Assembly (NCBI GenBank): GCA_002917075.1 | Contig: NTMA01000027.1 | Span: forward strand, 186,001-250,000 | Reading direction: 5' to 3' | Length of the DNA stretch: 64,000 nucleotides | Origin: Hawksworthiomyces lignivorus | Lineage: Eukaryota > Ascomycota > Sordariomycetes > Ophiostomatales > Ophiostomataceae | Shown here: in pieces, positions 33,237 through 41,664 of the stretch | Layout of the letters: every line of letters starts with the position of its first letter | How positions within the stretch are numbered: position 1 is the stretch's first letter | Notes under the pieces: generated by a model | Database searches by the model: none | Seen by the model: only the letters and a program-made list of their open reading frames with translations | Told to the model about the DNA's origin: nothing | Position numbers and translations under genes: made by a program

Positions 33237-34008
33237 TAATGAGCTTGCTGGTAATATCTAACGATTTCCGTAAGCAAAGCGTTTTAAGGTGTCGTGGGAT
33301 TCTCATAATGAAAATAAACAACAGAGATAGATTCTTTGCTTCCAATTTATTGACGTGAAAACAACTGCATATCTAATTCAGTTCTTATTCCCCATCTCTC
33401 ATCATCTAGTCAAATATCTAGAATGGGACTCTAAAATCGACTGTTTTACGAATGAATTTCGTTCTAGATCTTCTCAAATCCATATCAGTTCTTGAAATAA
33501 GTTTAGCGTCAGGAATTAGCTAATTAACTAAATTGTCTGCAAGGTAATGTCTCAAGCAGGTGGTGAGACCGCTGAGAAGCAAATCCTGGTTATCATGGGT
33601 TCGATATTGAAAAAATCCAGAAAATCAGCAGTTGCTACAACATATTCTGTTACCAAGCTGTCATTGTATTAGTAAAGGCCAGAAATTTTGTTATCAATGC
33701 GAGCCCACGAGAAGCTTCTGGCCCGGCATGTTCCTCGGAATTCGGGGTGTAATTCTGGGTGCAGCAATGCAGCCCGCGGTTATGCTAGACACTTCTATGA
33801 TTAGCGCTTAATATAGGCGTCACACTTCACTACGAACCGAATTACGTGCGCCTTTCCAAAAAGAGTTCCTCAAGATTCGACAACAGCAAGCCTTATGTTC
33901 TTAGAGCTTCATTTAAGACCTAATTCCGCCGTTACACACTGTTAGCCACAAAAATACTTTGAGAAGCATACATTTCTACTTCACTTCATTTTAAAAACTT
34001 TTGACAAT
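33237..34008. other. Intergenic region upstream of the ADH gene
   Basis: 772 nt. It contains one CCTCGG (listed separately). Nothing else is recognised. Confidence 0.5.
33733..33738 (+). promoter_or_regulatory. CCTCGG hexamer upstream of the alcohol dehydrogenase
   Basis: A single FarA/CTF1-type hexamer about 275 nt upstream of the ADH start codon. Confidence 0.4.
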
Positions 34009-35115
34009 ATGGACGCTCCCCCTAAGACTATGAAAGCCGGCCAATGGGATCCCAAACAAGGGAAAGTTGTCATCAACACCATTCCTGTCCCTGTGCCCGG
34101 CCCAAACGAAATGCTTGTTAAGATCACATCTGCATCTCTGTGCCATACCGACGTCATCTCCATTGAGAGGCCGGATATAGAGGAGCCCTTCACACTGGGC
34201 CACGAAGGTGTTGGTATTATTGACAGCATTCATTCCTCCGCAGAAGGAAAGGGCTGGAAGGTTGGGGACGCAATCGGATTTTTGTACATTCTGGGATGTT
34301 GCTTTGAATGCGAAGGATGTCAGGTTCACAACCTTCTCTGCTTAAATGGCAAGCCTGAGCTATCTGGGTTTACCAAACCTGGATTCTTTGCCGAATATGC
34401 CATTGTCGATCATCGAAATTGCATTCATTTGCCAAAGCATTGGAGCCTGCAGACTAGTTCCGTCTTTTTCTGCGCTGGCATGACCGGTAAACGACCCTCT
34501 GTTTGGGCTGAGTTGCATATTTGTGATACATATAATATGCTAACAGATTTATCAGCATTCAACGCCGTCGATTCGTGTGCACTGTCACCTGGGCAGTGGT
34601 TGGCGGTAATTGGTGCCGGTGGCTTAGGGCAGATCGCTACTCAATACGCCAAGGCAATGGGTTTAAACGTCGTTGCTATCGATATCAACGACAAAACACT
34701 CGAAGTTTGCAAAGGACAAGGAGCCGACGCCATATTCAATTCAAAGACTGATCCGGAATATGTATCTAAAATCAAAGCTTTGACCGGAATAGGAGTCCAT
34801 GCTGCTGCGGTCTTCAGCAATGCTAAGGTTGCATACGACAATGCCCCTAAAATCATCCGACCAGGCGGGCTATTGATGGCAATTGGCTTGCCCTACGAGC
34901 CATTGGAGATTCCGGCTATGGACTTGGCGCTTGGGAAGTATAGAATTAAGAGTGAAGCTCCTGGGATTCCCCAGCGCCTGAAGAAAGCCGTAGATTTTTC
35001 GGCTAAGCACAACATTGTTCCGGAAGTTGAATTTAGGAAGCTAGATGACCTTGACGACATGGTGAAGGAGATGCGGGCAGGGACAGCGACTAAGAGACGG
35101 GCAGTTGTATTTTAA
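34009..35115 (+). CDS. Zinc alcohol dehydrogenase, two exons
   Basis: A zinc- and NAD(P)-dependent alcohol dehydrogenase of the MDR family, 348 aa after removing a 60-nt in-frame intron (34487-34546; donor GTAAAC, acceptor TAACAG). The unspliced frame has no stop, but the spliced join CAGMT-DLSAFNAVDS follows the family pattern. Catalytic zinc ligands are Cys in SLCHTD and His in GHEGVG, with a further Cys in the CAGMT segment. The structural zinc loop is CCFECEGCQVHNLLC, and the NAD loop is GAGGLG. It is most like the yeast-type Adh1/secondary alcohol group. It sits next to an aldehyde dehydrogenase on the other strand (convergent), so the two could oxidise an alcohol to an acid, possibly the product of the nearby P450. 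Confidence 0.92.
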   Translation: MDAPPKTMKAGQWDPKQGKVVINTIPVPVPGPNEMLVKITSASLCHTDVISIERPDIEEPFTLGHEGVGIIDSIHSSAEGKGWKVGDAIGFLYILGCCFECEGCQVHNLLCLNGKPELSGFTKPGFFAEYAIVDHRNCIHLPKHWSLQTSSVFFCAGMTGKRPSVWAELHICDTYNMLTDLSAFNAVDSCALSPGQWLAVIGAGGLGQIATQYAKAMGLNVVAIDINDKTLEVCKGQGADAIFNSKTDPEYVSKIKALTGIGVHAAAVFSNAKVAYDNAPKIIRPGGLLMAIGLPYEPLEIPAMDLALGKYRIKSEAPGIPQRLKKAVDFSAKHNIVPEVEFRKLDDLDDMVKEMRAGTATKRRAVVF

Positions 35116-35337
35116 TCTCGAGGGGCGGGATGGAGTGCATTCACTGTGTCTAGTTCCATATTTTTGCAGAGTCAGATAAAACCATTTATACAAATAAAAG
35201 CACTCAACTTTCCACCACATGTGTGCTCTTGTCTATCACTGCACACATTATTCTATATCTTAAATTTAATTTTTAAAAATTTAAAAAAGATATCTCCATT
35301 ATTTCATACTATGGCCGTTATATTAATAGAATAATCC

Positions 35338-36908
35338 TTAGTCTGTCAAATTAATCATGATTGTCTTTGGTTCAGTGAACGCAACTAAGGCCCCCTTCCC
35401 ACACTCACGCCCCAGACCACTTTGTTTACTGCCACCAAACGGAGTTGTCAAAAACGACAAGCTAACGCAATTGATTCCTACCATGCCCGATTCGAGTGCA
35501 CTAGCCACACGCAGGGCCCTGTTGATATCCTGCGTGAAAACACCTGCCATTAAACCGTATTCTGTACTATTAGCTTGTTCAATAACCTCTTCTTCGGTCT
35601 TAAATTTGTTGAGAATAGCAACAGGCCCAAAGATCTCCTGCTGAAATATTTCTTTATCTGAAGCAACTCCTTCAAATACGGTGGGCTGCACGTAAAATCC
35701 TTTGTCTCCCACGCGCTGTCCGCCAGTAAGAAGATTTCCCTGCAATAAACCTCGCTCGATAAACCCAGTTACCCTCTGGAACTGTGCCTGGTCGACCAAC
35801 GGGCCCATTAAAGTATCGGGTTTCTCTGGATCGCCAATGAATTTCGCGCGCTCTTCCAGAGCGTCCTTGTACCTTTTAACGAATTCTTCGTAAATGCCAT
35901 CTTGGACGTATACCCGCGTAGCTGCAAAGCAAACCTGTCCACTGTTGGTAGCAAGAGCATTAACTGCCCACGATATCGCGTTCTCTAGGTTACAATCATC
36001 AAAAAATACGGCTGGAGACTTTCCACCTAGCTCCAGAGTGACGCGCTTTAGATTTGACTTCGCTGCCATTTCTTGAATCTTTTTGCCCGTAGCGATTGAG
36101 CCCGTAAAGCTGACCTTGCGAACACGCATATGACTGGCGATCAAGGCACCGGTGGTGCCATCTCCGGACAGAATTTGAAAGACGCCAGGGGGAAACCCTG
36201 CAGCCTGGATTAAGGGGCCCAAGGCGAGCGCAGCAAATGGTGTCTTCTCGGACGGTTTTAAAATGAAGCAATTCCCAGTAGCCAGTGCTGGAGCAGCTTT
36301 GAGTCCCGAAGTACCGAGCGGTCCATTCCAAGGTACAATTCCGGCTGTTACACCTAGGGGCTCGTTGCGTGTGATTTGCATAAAACCGCCATCTTGAGGC
36401 ACTGCTTCTCCCACGAATTTATCAATCCATCCCGCGTTGTATCTGAAGGACTGAAAATTCGCATATGTAATTAGTATGGAACCATTATCTTTTCAAAAAG
36501 GTAGCAGCAGCGACTTACTTCGGCCGCCAAGCCAATCTCAAATTTTCCGAAGGTGGCATACGGAGCACCAAGTGTAATTCTGCTCAGTTCAGAGAGAGCA
36601 CCCGCATGCTCTTCGATCAACGCAGCAAATCTGAACATGATATCCCTTCGCTCATTTGCGGCCAATTCCCTCCATTGTGGGAAAGCCCTTTCTGCCGCTT
36701 CAACTGCAGCATCGACATCCTCCTGTCCTGCTAGGGGAATATCATCTGCCACGAGCGAGCCGTCTTTGGGATTGCAAACAGATAACTTCGCAACACTTTT
36801 CGCATCAACATAATTGTTATCGATAAACAGCTTGTTTGGCAAGTTGTTAGCAGAGAAATTGAACGGCAAGGCCGTGCCGCTCAAATTAAGATTTTTCAAA
36901 TCGGCCAT
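35338..36908 (-). CDS. Aldehyde dehydrogenase, two exons
   Basis: An NAD(P)-dependent aldehyde dehydrogenase of 500 aa, the standard family length. Exons are 36908-36519 and 36450-35338, split by a 68-nt intron (36518-36451); the join EIGLAAE-SFRYNAGWIDK is canonical. Motifs are IVPWNGPLG, the general base Glu in LELGGKSP, the catalytic Cys in NSGQVCFAATR, EIFGPVAIL, and FGGSKQSGLGRE near the end. There is no targeting signal, so it is likely cytosolic. It should oxidise an aldehyde, perhaps from the neighbouring ADH, to the acid that the CoA ligase activates. It is divergent from the cyclase-type hydrolase with three CCTCGG-type sites between them. Confidence 0.94.
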
Positions 36909-37137
36909 GACAGTATTGCAATCGCTGTTGACACCAACTCCAACACAAGATAAAGTGTGAAGATATTTGTGTTGTTAAAGATAGTAAAGGACACCGGGGT
37001 TTCTCGTATCTCTAAGTTGTTTTAGATATCTTCAGCCCGACTCCCTTCCCCGGGCCAACGGCCCTTGACTCTAGAGCATCGCAATTCAGTACACCAAAAA
37101 TCTTGAAAAAGTTCGAGCAATAGAAATATGAGAAGAT

Positions 37138-37256
37138 CCGAGGAGGCTTTCCGGATATCAGCGACCTGACGCCCCACATCGGCCCCCCCGAGGAAATTCA
37201 GAGGTCCGCGGCAACGCTCCCCCGCACCGCGCTTTAGTTCGCCTTCCATTCCTCGG
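37138..37256. promoter_or_regulatory. Three CCTCGG-type hexamers in the ALDH/cyclase promoter
   Basis: CCGAGG at 37138-37143 and 37188-37193, and CCTCGG at 37251-37256, within 119 nt of a 513-nt divergent promoter. Two face one way and one the other. Together with the AtuA promoter this is the strongest cluster of the motif. Confidence 0.6.
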
Positions 37257-37421
37257 GGGGAACTATCAACGAGGGATTTGACATAGCCGGATTAATCAAT
37301 AATTATTTCTTTTAAATGGTCAATGGAACAATTGCGATGGACAAATTCATTTGCCTATTTGAACTTCTCTACTATACTGAGCATAGAATTTCCCGAGACG
37401 TTTGACAACAATTACATCACG

Positions 37422-38460
37422 ATGTCGTTTGCTGATTTACCAACTTTTGACGAGCTTGAAGACAAGAAGCGCTTCTGGCCAGCAAAGCCGGGGAGCAGAG
37501 ATGAAGGACTCGGAATGCTGAGGTATCTGACGCCTGATCATGTGGCGAAAGTCGTTGAAGAAGAAGTGAAGACAGGGGAGCGCGTGTGCTTAAATTGGGA
37601 TATGACGAAGTTAGAGACGCCAGGTATGTAGCAAAGTACCCTGTACGAAGTATTTCAGACATTGCTTTCTGACAGACGGCATAGGCTTCAATCGGTTTCC
37701 GTGTCAGCACGACATAGTCCCAATTCCGAACTACGAAGGCATAGCCTGGGATGATATTTGGCGCTTCAATCCGCAAGCCAGTTCCCAGTGGGACGGCTTT
37801 CGCCATTACAGCATGGAGATCGAACCTGGGAAACGGGCGTGGTACGGCGGCACCCCTTCTGAGGATATTTCTAATCTAGGAAGCGACCGGATCGGCGTTG
37901 GCCACTGGGCGCAGAATGGTATAGCCACGAGGGGATTTCTGATTGACTACGTTTCTTACATGGAGGAGAAGGGCTTAGAAGCCAATGGCATGAATGGACA
38001 TGCGGTCACATTGGAGGAGGTTAAAGAGATCGCTGCTCGGTGCAATATTTCGTTCCAGCATGGAGACATCTTCTTCCTTCGGTGCGGCTTCACCAAAACG
38101 TGGGAGTCGCTCACCCTCGAACAGAAGAAAGAATACCGTGCGGCCACGGCAGAACACAAGCACAAACACAGCGGACTTATTCAGAGCGAAGCCGTTGCTC
38201 GCTTTATGTGGGAGAATCACATTGTCGCAGTAGCGGGCGATGGGGTCAGTTTTGAAGTGCGACCGAATCGTGATAATGAATGGAGCATGCACCACTATCT
38301 TCTTGCCGGCTGGGGGGTACCGATAGGTGAAATGTTCGATCTGGAGCGACTGGCGGAGCTTTGTAAGAAGCTAAATAGATGGACTTTCTTTGTCACCTCA
38401 AGTCCTCTGAATCACCCCCGGGCAGTTGCATCACCTCCCGCTTGTATGGCACTTTTTTAA
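37422..38460 (+). CDS. Cyclase family protein (kynurenine-formamidase-like metal hydrolase), two exons
   Basis: A 328-aa member of the cyclase family (PF04199), which includes bacterial kynurenine formamidase and isatin hydrolase. Exons are 37422-37623 and 37676-38460; the join LETP-DGIGFNRFP fits fungal homologues. It shows QWDGFRHYSM, the fungal counterpart of the metal-site region, then GVGHWAQNGIATRGFLIDY, HGDIFFLRCGF and AVAGDGVSFE. The C-terminus FFVTSSPLNHPRAVASPP is typical. The family opens cyclic amides or related rings. In this setting it may hydrolyse a ring or ester intermediate, but fungal members are poorly characterised. It is divergent from the aldehyde dehydrogenase with shared CCTCGG-type sites. 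Confidence 0.9.
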
Positions 38461-38676
38461 GCGTGATAGTGAAGATTATTAAAACGTCCTTCAACGATTA
38501 AAAGATAGTGGTAACACTTTAAGACTTCTGATTAGATCCATAGCATGAATCACTATGGGAGGAACAAAAGACGTTTATTCTGTGCTTAGAATAAGCTGCA
38601 TTTGGACGTAATCTTTGTTTGTATAATCATGCCTACCCTAGATATACACAACCAACTATCGAATGCTTGTGCGTGT

Positions 38677-39669
38677 TTATGAGCTGAGAAAATCTGCTAT
38701 CTGTTTGTCCATCCACTGCATATCCACTTTGTTGGCCCCGCCTCCGGCTATGTGGCCCCAGATCGAAGGAATGACTTTCAGTGTCGCATCTGGGATCTCC
38801 TTGGACTCTCTTTCAGACACCTCCCATCGAAAATATTGATCTGTCTGACATGGCATCAACAGCACACGCGATTTTATTTTCGACAGCGCAACGTCCAATG
38901 AAATCTCTTTGCTGCCTCCGATATGAGCAGTAATATCACCTCGCTGCCACATTCCTAACATAATCAAGAGGTCATCCGGGTCCCAGCCGTTGTAGCCAAC
39001 TCCTGTGGTAACATCATCCCAAGCCTGCAAGGTGTCAAATCCTAAGACCTTGTACTGTTCTTGCTCAAACCATTCAGCACTTGTCAGCCAGGCTGAGTAC
39101 GCCTTGCCGAATGCCCGCACACCGCGGACACAGCTTGCGCTCCCGGCAGTACGGGATGCAACGGGAATATAGTCGGCCGAGTTCTCCAGAGCAGCTCTTG
39201 GGCCCTCGAGGAATTGGTAGTTGTGCCTACTCGTCCGAGATGAAGAACAGATGATAATGGCATTCTTCACCACGTCTGGATACATGACAGTCCAATGGTA
39301 GGCCGCCTGACCGCCCATGGAAAAGCCCACTACGGCGTCAACGGTGTGGATGCTGAGCTTGTTGACGAGCAGATCGTACTGGGCACGTATGCAATCTGCA
39401 TACTCTAGAGTTGCCGGAAAAGAAGCTGTGTTTGACGGGCTGGACGATTCTCCATTGCCGAGAAGAGCCACCACAATAACGCGATGGCCCTTCAACGATC
39501 CGGACGAGAATGCGCAAGTTCCCCGCAGCCGCCCACGGAAGCAAGTGATTACTAGCGCTGTTTTCGTGGCCGTTGGATTGATATCTAAGTAGGCCACGGA
39601 TACGGACGGCAGGGTTGTGCCATCTTGGAAGACGAAATTCTCGATCTTGTGGTATTGAATGTCGGCCAT
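38677..39669 (-). CDS. Alpha/beta hydrolase, homoserine O-acetyltransferase (MetX)-like
   Basis: An intronless 330-aa alpha/beta-hydrolase. The nucleophile elbow is GFSMGG with Ser117, and the fold opens with TCFRGRLRGTCAF and VVALLGNGESSSPSN, signatures of the fungal MetX-like group. The likely acid is Asp in CQTDQYF, and the likely catalytic His is in WGHIAGGG near residue 309. The typical anabolic MetX is longer. Members this size are often called homoserine acetyltransferase family but occur in catabolic and secondary clusters and may be acyltransferases or hydrolases. It lies just downstream of the cyclase, tail to tail. No CCTCGG was found upstream, so its membership of the regulon is uncertain. 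Confidence 0.88.
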   Translation of the reverse strand: MADIQYHKIENFVFQDGTTLPSVSVAYLDINPTATKTALVITCFRGRLRGTCAFSSGSLKGHRVIVVALLGNGESSSPSNTASFPATLEYADCIRAQYDLLVNKLSIHTVDAVVGFSMGGQAAYHWTVMYPDVVKNAIIICSSSRTSRHNYQFLEGPRAALENSADYIPVASRTAGSASCVRGVRAFGKAYSAWLTSAEWFEQEQYKVLGFDTLQAWDDVTTGVGYNGWDPDDLLIMLGMWQRGDITAHIGGSKEISLDVALSKIKSRVLLMPCQTDQYFRWEVSERESKEIPDATLKVIPSIWGHIAGGGANKVDMQWMDKQIADFLSS

Positions 39670-40742
39670 ACTGCATGAAGCGTAGCTTTTAAGGAAAAAA
39701 CAGAATTTTGTAAGCTGCTAGGCGGCTTGGAGCATTGTTTGGATGTGAGGATGATGTTATCGAGGACCAATCCTTAATTTGCTCCTATCTGGTCGGTTGC
39801 TCCATTGGTTGCATTACGTCGGACGTGCTGGCCCGACATCGGGTTAGCGGCAAACGGATATCGGCAAACATACATACTCCAGTCGGAAGCATGCAAGCTG
39901 TCTCTTTAGTGAAACAATATACAAGTAAGAGTATATTCAACCAAAACATTCAAAATTCTGTAGATGTCATATGGAGCATTGCAAAGTCTCAACTGCATTT
40001 TTATTCCTTTCTAAGAAATTATAAAACCGCCATCAGGATCGGAGAGGCTCTCCTAGAAGTAGTCATAATGTGGTCTCTCAGGCGGATTAAATCGCTAGCG
40101 CACAGCAGTACAGCCTACTAAAATTGGAAGACCTGCTGTGTTGCCCTACTTCCCTTCTCCAATCGGATAATACGCAGTAATCTAGGAAAACACTAACAGC
40201 AAGCAAAATTTCTACAATACCTTGTTGTGCAACTCAAATGTTAAGGCGAGAAGAACCTCAGGTCATGGGAAACTTGCATACAATTTTAGTTGGTTCGTTC
40301 TTGTAGAATCGAGTCTGTGACCGACGTATTATTTAGCCCAACATAGAAAAGGTAAAAAAAGAAGGAAAAAAAAAAAAAAAGATTAGTAAGAACCAAGAGT
40401 CATGAAGAGTTCACGAGATAACATTAAGCAAGGTTTTTTTGTTCATAAAGAAAGTATCAATTGTTTGAAGTATGTTCAATGACGTTTTATCTAAAAGTCT
40501 ATAATTAAACCCAAGTCCTATCCAGGTGCCGTGCCCCTTTTGAAAATGCCTCGATACTTTTATGAAAATGCCCAGAAATCTATAGGATATCTTAAACCAA
40601 AGGCTAACCGAAAATATTTTTTGAACGCCAGTAAATGTAGAAAAGCAAATGCCACCCGAAACTTGGTATTAATGCGCCGCGCTGTGAAATTCAAAATATA
40701 TTTGTTTGTTTTTATTAGTTGATTGGTTCATTGGTTGATTGC
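39670..40742. other. Intergenic region
   Basis: About 1.07 kb between the MetX-like gene start and the peptidase gene end. It has an A-rich run at 40365-40380. No gene is supported. Confidence 0.5.
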
Positions 40743-41552
40743 CTAGGAATGCTTGATAGTGATCGAGTCGGTGCTGGAAATCGCAGCAGCGCCGACCAAC
40801 TTGTTGCTTTGGACCATGCCAAAGACAGTAGCATCGGACAAGGGAACAGTGCCGCAAATAGAAGAAGCAGAGGCATCGGTGAACTCGACAGTGCCGAAGT
40901 TGGCCAAGGGGACCATGGCGCCGTTCATCTTGTAATCCTCGACGATCCACTCCGCATTGGTCTGGCAGAGCATGGCCGTCTCAGCAGTAAAGCTCTGCGA
41001 GACGCTCTTGCCAGTAGTCTGGTTCTCAATGGTGACGTTGCCTGCGGTGCCAGACGAGACGGTGGCGGTCAGGGTGAGGACGTCGCCGGCGCTGATGGTG
41101 AAGCCAGCCCAGTTGTGGGATGCGCCGGGATACCACTCATACCAGGGAGTGTAGGTGACGGTGTCGCCCAGCACGTTGAAGTCGACGCCCGTCTGCAGGA
41201 TGGCCGAGGCGCAGGTGTCGCCGTCGATGCCGACCCAGGCGCTGGCGTGGTAGGCGGTGGTGGCGGAGCCGCCTGCGGGCGTCTGTGGCTTTGGGACGGT
41301 GAAGGTGCCAGTGACCGAAGTGAAGCCGTTGCCGATCAGAACGGCACCGGCCCAGTTGTTGCTGTAGGTGGTGTGGTAGGAGCCTTCATCTTCGCTGCGC
41401 CGTGCAAGGTCGGGTACGTTGGTGACGTTGACGGCGTAGGGGCGGTGGCTGCTGCGCATGCGGCGCGGCTCACGTTGGATGAGCTGCACAGGCGAGGCAG
41501 CGGTGAGAGCGACCCCGAACAGAGTGACAATGGTGAGGAAGGTGAACTGCAT
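40743..41552 (-). CDS. Secreted glutamic peptidase (eqolisin, family A4/G1), preproprotein
   Basis: An acid endopeptidase of the aspergilloglutamic/scytalidoglutamic type, 269 aa and intronless. It has an N-terminal signal peptide (hydrophobic core TFLTIVTLFGVALTA) and a basic propeptide with dibasic sites (PRRM near 30, ARR near 50-52). The mature domain starts near SNNWAGAVL, followed by WVGIDGDTCASAILQTGVDF and YEWYPGASHNWAGF. The catalytic pair is most likely Gln120 (ILQTG) and Glu201 (AEWIVED), as in characterised eqolisins. Four Cys residues are visible in the mature part (114, 196, 233 among them). It acts outside the cell at acid pH. It appears unrelated to the oxidative cluster. Confidence 0.95.
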   Translation of the reverse strand: MQFTFLTIVTLFGVALTAASPVQLIQREPRRMRSSHRPYAVNVTNVPDLARRSEDEGSYHTTYSNNWAGAVLIGNGFTSVTGTFTVPKPQTPAGGSATTAYHASAWVGIDGDTCASAILQTGVDFNVLGDTVTYTPWYEWYPGASHNWAGFTISAGDVLTLTATVSSGTAGNVTIENQTTGKSVSQSFTAETAMLCQTNAEWIVEDYKMNGAMVPLANFGTVEFTDASASSICGTVPLSDATVFGMVQSNKLVGAAAISSTDSITIKHS

Positions 41553-41651
41553 GGTGACTGATTGGTTCTAAGTTGGGTAGCTGAGAGGTGGATGTTGTGG
41601 ATGTTGTGAATGATAGAATGGAGTGATTGATCGACAAGGGTGGATTGAGGT

Positions 41652-41664
41652 AGATATATATAGC
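41652..41664 (-). promoter_or_regulatory. TATA-like element upstream of the glutamic peptidase
   Basis: A TATATATA run on the gene strand about 100-110 nt upstream of the start codon, a normal position for a TATA box in an inducible secreted-enzyme gene. Confidence 0.45.

Noticed and set aside
33590..33610. A GGTTCGA-like string that could be a tRNA B-box.
   Set aside because: No matching A-box or cloverleaf stems are present at the proper distance.
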